A stretch of DNA of 37,530 nucleotides from NCBI RefSeq assembly GCF_000419445.1, contig NZ_AULK01000012.1, forward strand, positions 1 to 37,530. Reading direction: 5' to 3'. This document shows positions 8,282 through 16,721 of the stretch, one piece after another. Each line of letters begins with the position of its first letter. Positions within the stretch are counted from its first letter, which is position 1. The notes beneath the pieces are model-generated. The model made no database searches. It had not been told where the DNA came from and saw only the letters and a program-made list of their open reading frames with translations. Origin of the DNA: Gryllotalpicola ginsengisoli DSM 22003. Its GTDB lineage: Bacteria > Actinomycetota > Actinomycetes > Actinomycetales > Microbacteriaceae. The translations under genes and the position numbers were made by a program.

Positions 8282-9851
8282 CGGCCTCGATGCGGGGGAA
8301 GAGCGGCTCGAGGGTGCCCACGCGGGTGCCGACGGGCAGCACGCCCCACTCGCCGGCCTCGCGCAGCTTCTGGCCCGAGAGCGGCCCGAGCGCGGACTCG
8401 GCGCCGAGCGCCGCCCAGAGCTTCGGGGTCGCCTTGGTCAGCACCGGCGACAGCAGCACCGCGAGCGCCCGCAGCCCGTCGGCGGCGGTGTACAGCACGG
8501 TCGCGAGCCGGTGCCGCTGCGCCTCGTCCTTGGCCAGCGCCCACGGCTCCTGCTCGGTGATGTAGCCGTTCAGCGCGTCGACGATCCTCCACACCTGCGC
8601 CAGGGCGTCGTGGATCGCGAACCGCTCGATCGCCGCATCCGCCGCGAGCACCGCATTGCCGACCGTGACCTGCACGTCGAGGTCGGCCGCCTCGTACTTG
8701 CCCGGCTGGGGGATCTCGCCGCCGAAGTAGCGGGTCAGCATGGCGATCACCCGCGACGCGAGGTTGCCGAAGCCGTTGGCGAGCTCGGCCTGGTAGCGGG
8801 CGGCCAGGTCCTCCCAGGAGAACGAGCCGTCCTGCCCGAAGCTGATCGCCCGCATGAAGTAGTAGCGGAACGCGTCGGAGCCGAAGGTGTCGGTGATCTC
8901 GTTCGGGGCGATGCCGGTCAGTTTCGACTTCGACATCTTCTCGCCGCCGACGAGCAGCCAGCCGTGCGCGAAGACCCCGCGCGGCACCTCGAGGCCCGCC
9001 GCCATCAGCATCGCCGGCCAGATCACCGCGTGGAAGCGCAGGATGTCCTTGCCGACGATGTGCTGCGCCGGCCAGCGGCGCTCGAACTGCTCGTCGTCCT
9101 CGCCGTAGCCGATGGCGGTGGCGTAGTTGAGCAGCGCGTCGACCCACACGTAGAGCACGTGCGAGGAGTCCCACGGCAGCGGGATGCCCCAGTCGAAGGT
9201 CGACCGCGAGATGGACAGGTCGTTGAGGCCCTGCGACACGAACGCGACCACCTCGTTGCGGGCGCTCTCGGGCTGCACGAAGTCGGGGCGCTGCTTGTAC
9301 AGCTCGAGCAGCTTCTCCTGGAACTCGCTCATCCGGAAGAAGTAGTTCTTCTCCTGCAGCAGCTCGAGCGGCCGGCCGTGGATCGCGCAGACCTTCTGCC
9401 CCGCGTACTCGCCCTGCCCGTCGGCGATCTCGGCCTCGGGCTTGAACTCCTCGCAGCCGACGCAGTACAGGCCCTCGTACTCGGCCTCGTAGATGTACCC
9501 GGCCGCGCGCAGCTTCTCGATGAACAGCTTCACCCGCCGCTCGTGCCGCTCGTCAGTGGTGCGGATGAAGTCGTCGTTGGCGATGTCGATCGTCTGAAGC
9601 AGCGGCAGCCACGCCTCGGTGACGAGCTTGTCCGTCCACTCCTTGGGGGTGGCGCCGTTCGCCGTGGCCGTGCGCAGGATCTTCTGGCCGTGCTCGTCAG
9701 TGCCGGTGAGCAGCCAGGTGTCGTCGCCGGCCTGCCGGTGCCACCTGGTCAGCACGTCCGCCGCGACCTCCGTGTAGGCGTGCCCGATGTGCGGCACGTC
9801 GTTGACGTAGAAGATGGGCGTCGTCAGGTAGAAGGGGCGGCCAGCGGGCAT
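8274..9851 (-). CDS. metG: Methionyl-tRNA synthetase
   Basis: MetG charges tRNA-Met with methionine. The 525-residue class I synthetase begins FYLTTPIFYVNDVPHIGHAY, carrying the HIGH signature, followed by LLTGTDEHGQKI and, further on, GGEKMSKSKLTG with the KMSKS loop. A helical anticodon-binding region follows. ATG 9851 is chosen because a TAGGAT -10 hexamer ends 7 nt upstream. The other ATG, at 9860, overlaps that hexamer and could not be in a leaderless transcript. It is the first gene of the operon metG-tatD-rsmA-ispE. Confidence 0.96.
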   Translation of the reverse strand: MPAGRPFYLTTPIFYVNDVPHIGHAYTEVAADVLTRWHRQAGDDTWLLTGTDEHGQKILRTATANGATPKEWTDKLVTEAWLPLLQTIDIANDDFIRTTDERHERRVKLFIEKLRAAGYIYEAEYEGLYCVGCEEFKPEAEIADGQGEYAGQKVCAIHGRPLELLQEKNYFFRMSEFQEKLLELYKQRPDFVQPESARNEVVAFVSQGLNDLSISRSTFDWGIPLPWDSSHVLYVWVDALLNYATAIGYGEDDEQFERRWPAQHIVGKDILRFHAVIWPAMLMAAGLEVPRGVFAHGWLLVGGEKMSKSKLTGIAPNEITDTFGSDAFRYYFMRAISFGQDGSFSWEDLAARYQAELANGFGNLASRVIAMLTRYFGGEIPQPGKYEAADLDVQVTVGNAVLAADAAIERFAIHDALAQVWRIVDALNGYITEQEPWALAKDEAQRHRLATVLYTAADGLRALAVLLSPVLTKATPKLWAALGAESALGPLSGQKLREAGEWGVLPVGTRVGTLEPLFPRIEADA

Positions 9852-9858
9852 GCGAACC

Positions 9859-9864
9859 ATCCTA
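9859..9864 (-). promoter_or_regulatory. Leaderless -10 element of metG
   Basis: TAGGAT (minus strand) ends 7 nt before ATG 9851, with no Shine-Dalgarno. It should drive the whole metG-tatD-rsmA-ispE operon. Confidence 0.65.
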
Positions 9865-9940
9865 TTGGCGCGAAGATCGACGGATGGCTCGCACCCGGGC
9901 CCCTCGCCCGGGATGTCCCGTTATGTGACGAACCGGCCCG

Positions 9941-10759
9941 TCAGCGCCGCTCTTTCAGGGCCGTTTCGTAAAGATCGCGGCGCGACAGGCCGGTCTCGGC
10001 GGAGACCTGCGCGGCGGCGTCCTTGAGCCGCACCCCCTGCGTCTCGAGCAGCAGCACCCGTTGCACGGCGGCGGCGGGGTCGACGACCGGCTCCCCTGCG
10101 CCGTCGACGACGATGACGATCTCGCCGCGCACGCCGGCGGCCGCCCACTCGGCCAGCTCGGCGGCGGTGCCACGCTTGACCTCCTCGTGCAGCTTGGTCA
10201 GCTCGCGGGCGACGACCACTCGGCGCTGCGGCCCGAAGACCTGCGCGATCGCAGCCAGCGAGGCCGCCAGCCGGTTCGGCGACTCGAAGAACACGAGGGT
10301 GCGCCGCTCGCCGGCGAGCGCCGCCAGTGCGCGCATCCGCTCGCCGTCCTTGCGGGGCAGGAAGCCCTCGAAGGCGAAGCGGTCGGTCGGCAGGCCCGAC
10401 ACGGCGAGCGCCGTGAGCACCGCCGACGGGCCGGGCAGCGCGGTCACGTCGACGCCGGCGGAGATGGCGGCCTGCACCAGGTGGTAGCCGGGGTCGCTGA
10501 CGGTGGGCATGCCGGCGTCGGAGAGCACGAGCACGTCGGTGTCGCGGGCGAGCTCCACGAGCTCCCCTGACCGGTCGCGCTCGTTGTGATCGTGCAGCGC
10601 CACGAGCCGGGGCCGGGCGGCGACCCCGAGGCCCTGCAGCAGGCGCTGCGTCACGCGGGTGTCCTCGGCGGCGACCACCTCGACCGCGCCGAGCGCGTCG
10701 ACGAGCCTGCGCGTCGCGTCGCCCAGGTTCCCGATGGGCGTCGCCGCGAGGATGATCAT
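9941..10759 (-). CDS. rsmI: 16S rRNA (cytidine1402-2'-O)-methyltransferase
   Basis: RsmI 2'-O-methylates C1402 in the decoding centre of 16S rRNA. The 272-residue protein begins MIILAATPIGNLGDATRRLV and carries VAAEDTRVTQRLL, VLSDAGMPTVSDPG and FEGFLPRKDGER, the standard family signatures. ATG 10759 is chosen over ATG 10771 because the family normally starts here and a perfect TATGAT ends 7 nt upstream. It is divergent from pmt with 38 nt between start codons. About 90 bp separates its end from metG; nothing else is seen in that gap. Confidence 0.95.
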   Translation of the reverse strand: MIILAATPIGNLGDATRRLVDALGAVEVVAAEDTRVTQRLLQGLGVAARPRLVALHDHNERDRSGELVELARDTDVLVLSDAGMPTVSDPGYHLVQAAISAGVDVTALPGPSAVLTALAVSGLPTDRFAFEGFLPRKDGERMRALAALAGERRTLVFFESPNRLAASLAAIAQVFGPQRRVVVARELTKLHEEVKRGTAAELAEWAAAGVRGEIVIVVDGAGEPVVDPAAAVQRVLLLETQGVRLKDAAAQVSAETGLSRRDLYETALKERR

Positions 10760-10766
10760 GTGCCGA

Positions 10767-10772
10767 ATCATA
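10767..10772 (-). promoter_or_regulatory. Leaderless -10 element of rsmI
   Basis: TATGAT (minus strand) ends 7 nt before ATG 10759. The upstream in-frame ATG at 10771 lies inside this hexamer, which argues against its use. Confidence 0.7.
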
Positions 10773-10784
10773 TGAGGGCGCCGG

Positions 10785-10790
10785 TAGCAT
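10785..10790 (+). promoter_or_regulatory. Leaderless -10 element of pmt
   Basis: TAGCAT ends 7 nt before ATG 10798. It lies 12 bp from the opposing rsmI -10, so the two RNA polymerase footprints must overlap. Confidence 0.65.
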
Positions 10791-10797
10791 GACCGCG

Positions 10798-12321
10798 ATG
10801 ATCCAGGCCGACGCCACCGCCGCTCCCGCGCGCCGGCGGATCCCGATGTCGCGTCGCCGGCTCTGGGACTGGGGCGCTCCGGCCGGCGTCGTCGTGATCG
10901 CCGCCTTACTGCGGCTCGTCGGGCTCGGCAGCATCCACCAGCTGATCTTCGACGAGACCTACTACGTCAAAGACGCGTGGACGCTCTCGCAGCTCGGCTA
11001 CGAGGGCTCGTGGGGATCGGGCGCCGATTCCTCGTTCAACCAGGGCATCACCGAGACCTGGACCCGCGCCGCGGAGTTCGTCGCGCACCCGCCGCTCGGC
11101 AAGTGGCTGATCGCGCTCGGCGAGCACCTGTTCGGCATCACCGACGCGTTCGGCTGGCGGTTCTCCACCGCGGTCGCGGGCGTGCTCGCCGTGGTGCTGG
11201 TCATGCTGATCGCCAAGCGGCTGTTCCACGGCTCCACGCTGCTCGCCGTGATCTCCGGGCTGCTGATGGCGATCGACGGCAACGCCATCGTGCTCTCGCG
11301 GGTGGCGCTGCTGGACAACTTCGTGATGCTGTTCGCCCTCGCCGGGGTCGGCGCCGTGCTGCTCGACCGGGACTGGCGCGACCGCCGGGCCGCGCGCGGC
11401 ATGGTGCTGTGGCGGCCGTGGCTGCTCGTGGCGGGACTGCTGTTCGGCCTCGACGCGGGCATCAAGTGGTCGGGCTTCTACTTCCTCGCCGTCTTCGGCG
11501 TGTACGTGGTGCTGTGCGACGTGATGGCGTACCGGCGCAAGTGGCGCGAGCCCGGCGCGGGGCATCCGTTCACCGTGCTCGGCCAGGGCGTCGTGAACTT
11601 CGTGCAGCTGGTGCCGATCGCGCTGGCCGCCTACCTCGCCACCTGGACCGGCTGGCTCGTCACCGACGGCGGCTGGGACCGGCACTGGGTCGAGAGCGAC
11701 CCGAAGCTCAACGCGTGGCACGGGGCGCTCAGCTGGGTGCCGTACTGGGTGCAGAACCTGTGGCACTACCACACCGAGCTCTACAACTATTCGATCAACC
11801 TGCACGCGACGCATCCGTACCAGTCGAACCCGCTCGGCTGGATCCTGATGCTGCGCCCGACGAGCATGTACTACGTCGGCACGCAGGACGGGCAAGACGG
11901 ATGCACGGCCTCCGGCGGCTGCTCGGCGGCGATCACCGAGCTCGGCAACCCGTTCATCTGGTGGGCGATGGCGCTCGCGCTGCTGTGGCTGATCTGGCTG
12001 TTCGCCCGCTACCGCGACCGGCGGGCCGGGCTGCTGCTCGCCGGGGTCGGCGCCGGCTGGCTGCCGTGGGTGATCCTCTACCACGGGCGCACGATCTTCA
12101 CCTTCTACTCGATCGCGTTCGAGCCGTACCTGATCCTCGGGCTCACGCTCGCGCTGGGGCAGATCCTCAGGCGCTGGCGCGGCGCCCGCGGCATCGCGGT
12201 CGTCGGCGGCTTCCTGCTGCTCGCCTGCGCCGCGACGGTGTTCTTCCTGCCGATCTGGACGGGCATCCAGACGAGCTACGCCTACTGGCACGCGCACATG
12301 TGGCTGGACAGCTGGATCTGA
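10798..12321 (+). CDS. pmt: Polyprenol-phosphate-mannose-dependent protein O-mannosyltransferase
   Basis: This GT39-type membrane enzyme transfers mannose from polyprenyl-phosphate-mannose to Ser/Thr of proteins being exported. The 507-residue protein has a basic cytoplasmic N-terminus, a first membrane segment near residues 25-45, then the acidic catalytic pair in IFDETYYVKD at about residues 50-55. Many further hydrophobic segments follow, including WGMVLWRPWLLVAGLLFGL-like and FTFYSIAFEPYLILGL stretches. HPPLGKWLI is another family signature. Start ATG 10798 is set by the TAGCAT hexamer; an upstream ATG at 10789 overlaps it. Adjacency to a divergent rsmI is common in actinobacteria. Confidence 0.92.
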   Translation: MIQADATAAPARRRIPMSRRRLWDWGAPAGVVVIAALLRLVGLGSIHQLIFDETYYVKDAWTLSQLGYEGSWGSGADSSFNQGITETWTRAAEFVAHPPLGKWLIALGEHLFGITDAFGWRFSTAVAGVLAVVLVMLIAKRLFHGSTLLAVISGLLMAIDGNAIVLSRVALLDNFVMLFALAGVGAVLLDRDWRDRRAARGMVLWRPWLLVAGLLFGLDAGIKWSGFYFLAVFGVYVVLCDVMAYRRKWREPGAGHPFTVLGQGVVNFVQLVPIALAAYLATWTGWLVTDGGWDRHWVESDPKLNAWHGALSWVPYWVQNLWHYHTELYNYSINLHATHPYQSNPLGWILMLRPTSMYYVGTQDGQDGCTASGGCSAAITELGNPFIWWAMALALLWLIWLFARYRDRRAGLLLAGVGAGWLPWVILYHGRTIFTFYSIAFEPYLILGLTLALGQILRRWRGARGIAVVGGFLLLACAATVFFLPIWTGIQTSYAYWHAHMWLDSWI

Positions 12322-12325
12322 CCGG

Positions 12326-12331
12326 TTGAAT
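12326..12331 (+). promoter_or_regulatory. Weak candidate -10 of the nucleoside hydrolase gene
   Basis: TTGAAT ends 6 nt before ATG 12338. It breaks the TAnnnT pattern at position 2. The gene could instead be co-transcribed with pmt, which ends 16 nt upstream. Confidence 0.3.
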
Positions 12332-12337
12332 GGGGGC

Positions 12338-13261
12338 ATGAGCCGCAAGATCATCCTCGACTGCGACCCCGGGCACGACGACGCGGTGGCGCTGCTGCTG
12401 GCCCAGGCCAACCCCTCCGTCGAGCTGCTGGCCGTCACCACCGTGGCCGGCAATCAGAGCCTGCCGAAGGTGACGCACAACGCGCTCGGCATCGCCGAGG
12501 TGGCGGGCATCACCGCCCCGATCGCCGCCGGCGCGGCCGGGCCGCTGGTGCGTGCGGCGCGCTTCGCCGGCGAGATCCACGGGGCGAGCGGACTCGACGG
12601 GGTGAGCCTGCCCGAGCCATCCGTCGCCCTCGACCCGCGGCATGCGGTCGACCTGATCGTCGAACTCGTGATGTCGCACGAGCCGGGCGAGATCACGCTC
12701 GTGCCGACCGGGCCGCTGACCAACATCGCGCTGGCGGTGCGGCGCGAGCCGCGCATCGTCGACCGGGTGCGCGAGGTCGTGCTGATGGGCGGGGCCGCCC
12801 GCACCGGCAATCGCACCCCGGTGGCGGAGTTCAACATCCTGTTCGACCCCGAGGCGGCCGACGTGGTGTTCTCGGCCGGGTGGCGGGTCACCATGGCCGG
12901 GCTCGACGTCACCCACCAGGCCGTCGCCACCCCCGACGTCGCCCGGCGCGTGGCCGCGATCGGCGGACGCAAGGCCGACTTCGTCGTCGAGCTGCTCGAG
13001 GCGTTCGGCCGCGCGTACCGCGACGTGCAGGGCTTCGACGCGCCGCCCGTGCACGACCCGGTCGCGGTCGCCGTGGTGATCGCGCCCGAGCTGTTCGAGA
13101 TCGTGCCCGCGCCGATCGCGGTCGAGCTGACCGGCACGCACACGACCGGCATGACCGTGGTCGACCTGCGCCCGTGGGTGCCGCGCGACGTGCCCACGCG
13201 CGTCGTGCTGGGCCTCGACCGCGGCCGGTTCTGGGATCTCGTCGTCGACGCGGTGCGCTGA
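12338..13261 (+). CDS. Nucleoside hydrolase
   Basis: This inosine/uridine-preferring nucleoside N-ribohydrolase family member splits ribonucleosides into base and ribose for purine or pyrimidine salvage. The 307-residue protein has the calcium/ribose-binding DCDPGHDDAVALLLA at about residues 7-21, VPTGPLTNIALA, VVLMGGAAR, EFNILFDPEAA and PPVHDPVAVA, all diagnostic of the fold. Substrate preference cannot be read from the sequence. Start ATG 12338 gives the standard MSRKIILDCDPG opening. It follows pmt by 16 nt in the same direction and may share its transcript. Confidence 0.92.
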   Translation: MSRKIILDCDPGHDDAVALLLAQANPSVELLAVTTVAGNQSLPKVTHNALGIAEVAGITAPIAAGAAGPLVRAARFAGEIHGASGLDGVSLPEPSVALDPRHAVDLIVELVMSHEPGEITLVPTGPLTNIALAVRREPRIVDRVREVVLMGGAARTGNRTPVAEFNILFDPEAADVVFSAGWRVTMAGLDVTHQAVATPDVARRVAAIGGRKADFVVELLEAFGRAYRDVQGFDAPPVHDPVAVAVVIAPELFEIVPAPIAVELTGTHTTGMTVVDLRPWVPRDVPTRVVLGLDRGRFWDLVVDAVR

Positions 13262-13314
13262 AAGGCGCCGTGCGCGCACCGGCCCGGCACACCGCCGCCG
13301 CCCCGCCCGCCGTC

Positions 13315-13320
13315 TAGTCT
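13315..13320 (+). promoter_or_regulatory. Leaderless -10 element of the SARP-like regulator gene
   Basis: TAGTCT ends 6 nt before GTG 13327, with no Shine-Dalgarno in between. Confidence 0.6.
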
Positions 13321-13326
13321 GGTCGG

Positions 13327-16300
13327 GTGGCTGAGACGGCCGTGGACGAGGCGCGCGTGCAGGTGCTCGGGCCGGTTCGGGTCGCAGCACCCGGCGGGCC
13401 CGCCCTCGACGTGCCCGGGGTGAACGGCAAAGCACTCATCGTCTCCCTCGTGCTCGCCAAGGGCGCCGTCGTCTCGGTCGCCTCGCTGGTCGAGGACATC
13501 TGGCAGGACGACCCGCCCCGCAACGCCCGCGCCGCGCTGCAGACCCTCGTCTCGCGCGTGCGCGCCGCCTCGGGCGACGACGTCATCGAGTCGGTCGCCG
13601 GCGGCTACCGGCTCGGAGTGCCGCCCGCCCAGGTCGACCTGTGGCGGCCCGACGCACCCCGCCGCGGCGAGCCCGGCGCCGACCTCGGCGACAGCGAGCT
13701 CGCCGAGCGGCTGCGCGAGGTCGCCGAGGCCGAACGCTCCCGCGCCCTGACCGACCGGGCCGCCCGCGCCCTCGCCGCCGGCGACGCCCAGGCGGCGCTC
13801 GAGGCCGCGCAGACCCTGGCCGACCGCTCCCCCTTCGACGAGCAGGCGCAGCTGCTGCTGCTCAAGGCGCTCGCCGCCGCCGGGCGCCGCACCGACGCGC
13901 TGCGCGCCTTCGCCGAGTTCCGCGAACGGCTCGCCGACGAGCTGGGCGCCGACCCCGGCCCCGAGCTGGTCGCCTGCCACGCCGCCCTGCTGCGCGAGCC
14001 CGAGCAAGCCGAGCCGCGGCATGTCGTCGTCGGCGTGCGCGCGGCCCCCAACCCGCTGATCGGCCGCGACCGCGATGTGGCAGCGCTCGAGCGGATGCTT
14101 CAGCGATCGCGCCTCACCACGATCCTCGGCCCCGGCGGCCTCGGCAAGACGCGACTCGCGCAGGAGCTCGCCGCCCGCGCCGCCCAGAGCACCCCCGGCG
14201 TCGTGTTCGTCGAGCTCGCGAGCATCCGCGACCCGGAGGACGTGCCCCTCGCCGTCGCCGCGACCCTCGGCATCGGCGAGGTGAGCCCCGGCCGGCTCAG
14301 CCTGCAGGACCCGATCGTGCTGCTCGACCTGCGCACCCGCATCCACGCGGCCCTCTCCGAGCGGCCCACCCTGCTCGTGCTCGACAACTGCGAGCACGTC
14401 GTCGAGGCGGTCGCTTACCTCGCCGATCAGCTGCTCGCGCAGATCCCCGGAGTGCGCATCCTCGCCACGAGCCGCGCCCCGCTGCAGCTGACCGCCGAGA
14501 GCGTCTACCCGCTCGAGCCGCTGGGCGCCTCCGCGCCGGGGCCCGACACGACGCGCACCGACGCGACGGATGCCTCCGCCTGGGGCCCCGCCGTCGAACT
14601 GTTCGTCGAGCGGGCCCGGGCCGCGCGCCCGGGCGCGAGCCTGCCCCTCGACGCGGTGGCCCGGCTGTGCGACCACCTCGACGGGCTGCCGCTCGCGATC
14701 GAGCTGGCGGCCGCGCGCATCCGTTCGATGTCGGTCGACGAGATCGAGCGGCGCCTCGGCAACCGCTTCGCCCTGCTGCGCGGCGGCGACCGCACCGCCC
14801 CCGAACGGCACCGCACCCTGATCGCGGTGATCGACTGGAGCTGGAACCTGCTCTCCGAGTCGGAGCGGCGCATGCTGCGGCGCCTCTCCCGCTTCCCCGG
14901 CGGCTTCAGCCGCGACGCGGCCGTCGAGGTGGCGGTGCCGACGGGCGAGCAGGGGGTCGACGAGGCGGCCCGGCTCGCGGCATCCGATGACCTGGACGCG
15001 CTCGTGACCCAGTCGCTCGTGTCGGTCTCCGAGAACCCGGCGACGGGCCGGCTGCGCTATCGGATGCTCGAGACGGTGCGCGAGTTCGGCGACATGGCCC
15101 TCGTCGACGCCGGGGAGGACGCCGAGGTGGAGGCCGCGATGGGCCGGTGGGCGCGTTCCTTCGCCCTCGACGCCGTCGCGGGCATCGCCACCGCACGCCA
15201 GGCGGCGGTGGTGCGCGCGCTCGACGTGGAGCACGACAACCTGATCGGCGTGCTGCGCGGCAGCGGCCCGGGCGAGGCCGAGGTGGCGGTGCCCGTTTTC
15301 GCGGCGCTGCTGTTCCACTGGCTGGTGCGCAACCAGTTCCGCGAGGCGCTGTCCTTCGCCGAGCCGATGGCGAACGTCATGGCGCGCGTCGAGGGCGCCG
15401 AGGTGCCGCCCGAGGCAGCCGACGCGACCGCGCTCACCCTGATGTACGCGACGCTGATGAGCATCGGCGGCGCGCTCGGGCCCCGCGACCGGGGGCAGCG
15501 GGGACAGCGAGAACAGCCCGACGACAACCCGCTGCCCGACCTGCCGCCCATGACCCTGCTGCGCGCCGGCGTGCGCGCCGGGCTGTGGCTGCGGCGCCTG
15601 GTGCGCTCGGGCGCGGTCTCGCCGTGGCTCGCCGGCATCGCCGAGCTGCTGATCGCGGCCAGGCGCCGCGAGACGGCCCTGGCGCAGATCGACCGCCTGC
15701 GCAGCTCCGACGTCGAGCTCGTGTCCACCCTCGCGAACCTGTTCAGCGGCCTCTACCTCGAGAACGCCGGCGAGATCGACATCGCCGTCGCCCGCGCCAC
15801 CGACGCGTACCGCGTGACCGATCGGCTCGGGCTCGCCTGGATGGCCGGGCAGGCGGCGCAGAGCCTCGCGCACCTGAGCAGCCAGGACGACCGGCCGGCC
15901 GATGCCGTGCGCTGGGCCGAGACCGCGAACCGCCACCTGGCCGAGCTGGGCGCCGTGGAGGAGATCCGCCAGTTCGACTGGATCCTCGCGATCAACCGGC
16001 TCAAGCTCGGCCGGCCGGGCGGGGCCCGCGAGGTGTTCGAGCGGTTCACCCGGGAAGAGGAGGGCCAGCCCGGCTTCGAGCGCGAGGACATGCGCGCGAT
16101 CGGCTGGGCCGGCCTCGCCGAGCTCGCCGCCGCCGAGGGCCGGATCGAGGAGAGCCTGCGGCTGTACCGGGAGGTCGCCCGGCTCTACGAGCGGCAGCGG
16201 CTGCCGCTGGCCGCCGGCACGTGGTACCTGGTGGGCGCGGCGGGCTCGCTCGCGGCATCCGTCTACCACGACGCGTTCGACGAGCACGCGCTCGCCAGCT

Positions 16301-16644
16301 GGCGCCGGCTGCGGCAGGGCGCGCGTATCTTCGCCCGCCTGCGCGGCGGCGAGGTGATCGACCGGCCCGTGTTCTCGGCGGCGCTGGTGGGTCTCGGGCT
16401 CGGGCTGCTGACCCGGTCGACGGATGCCTCGTGCCGGGCCGGCCTCGAACTGCTGGCGCTGGCCGAGCGGCTGCACAGCCGGCAGGACCAGCCGGTGCTG
16501 GTGCGTGCGCGCGCGGCGGCCTACGCGGCCGAGCGCGCGGGGGCGGACGCGCTCGAGGCGGCCCGCGCCCGCGTGGCCGAGCTGCCCGACCTCACGGCGT
16601 GCACCGCGCGTGCGGCCGAGGTGCTGCGGGACACCCGGATCTAG
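13327..16644 (+). CDS. AfsR/SARP-like transcriptional regulator with NB-ARC-type ATPase and TPR region
   Basis: This 1105-residue regulator is built like AfsR/DnrI-type proteins. Residues about 1-100 form an OmpR-like winged helix (VQVLGPVRVAAPGG through VAGGYRLGVP). About 105-225 form the bacterial transcriptional activation domain (AQLLLLKALAAAGRRTDALR). An ATPase follows, with Walker A ILGPGGLGKTRLA near residue 268, LLVLDNCEHVVEA and LPLAIELAAARIRSM, then a long helical TPR-like C-terminus. Unlike the LuxR-type protein at 2.5 kb, this P-loop is intact. SARPs often control secondary metabolite clusters, but no biosynthetic genes are nearby, so the target is unknown. GTG 13327 is supported by the TAGTCT hexamer. 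Confidence 0.92.
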   Translation: MAETAVDEARVQVLGPVRVAAPGGPALDVPGVNGKALIVSLVLAKGAVVSVASLVEDIWQDDPPRNARAALQTLVSRVRAASGDDVIESVAGGYRLGVPPAQVDLWRPDAPRRGEPGADLGDSELAERLREVAEAERSRALTDRAARALAAGDAQAALEAAQTLADRSPFDEQAQLLLLKALAAAGRRTDALRAFAEFRERLADELGADPGPELVACHAALLREPEQAEPRHVVVGVRAAPNPLIGRDRDVAALERMLQRSRLTTILGPGGLGKTRLAQELAARAAQSTPGVVFVELASIRDPEDVPLAVAATLGIGEVSPGRLSLQDPIVLLDLRTRIHAALSERPTLLVLDNCEHVVEAVAYLADQLLAQIPGVRILATSRAPLQLTAESVYPLEPLGASAPGPDTTRTDATDASAWGPAVELFVERARAARPGASLPLDAVARLCDHLDGLPLAIELAAARIRSMSVDEIERRLGNRFALLRGGDRTAPERHRTLIAVIDWSWNLLSESERRMLRRLSRFPGGFSRDAAVEVAVPTGEQGVDEAARLAASDDLDALVTQSLVSVSENPATGRLRYRMLETVREFGDMALVDAGEDAEVEAAMGRWARSFALDAVAGIATARQAAVVRALDVEHDNLIGVLRGSGPGEAEVAVPVFAALLFHWLVRNQFREALSFAEPMANVMARVEGAEVPPEAADATALTLMYATLMSIGGALGPRDRGQRGQREQPDDNPLPDLPPMTLLRAGVRAGLWLRRLVRSGAVSPWLAGIAELLIAARRRETALAQIDRLRSSDVELVSTLANLFSGLYLENAGEIDIAVARATDAYRVTDRLGLAWMAGQAAQSLAHLSSQDDRPADAVRWAETANRHLAELGAVEEIRQFDWILAINRLKLGRPGGAREVFERFTREEEGQPGFEREDMRAIGWAGLAELAAAEGRIEESLRLYREVARLYERQRLPLAAGTWYLVGAAGSLAASVYHDAFDEHALASWRRLRQGARIFARLRGGEVIDRPVFSAALVGLGLGLLTRSTDASCRAGLELLALAERLHSRQDQPVLVRARAAAYAAERAGADALEAARARVAELPDLTACTARAAEVLRDTRI

Positions 16645-16654
16645 CCGGGCGGTG

Positions 16655-16708
16655 AACGTCACGATCGGGCACGGGAATCTCGCGATACCCGTGCCCGATC
16701 GTGACGTT
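16655..16708. terminator. 54-nt palindrome between convergent genes
   Basis: A perfect 21-bp inverted repeat (left arm 16655-16675, right arm 16688-16708) encloses a 12-nt loop that contains TCGCGA. The arms include GTCACGATCGGGCACGG and its complement. It fills most of the 77 bp between the regulator and exporter genes, so it is probably a bidirectional terminator. It has no T-tract and is unusually long and exact, so it may belong to a dispersed repeat family. Confidence 0.75.
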
Positions 16709-16721
16709 TGTGCCCGGGCGG

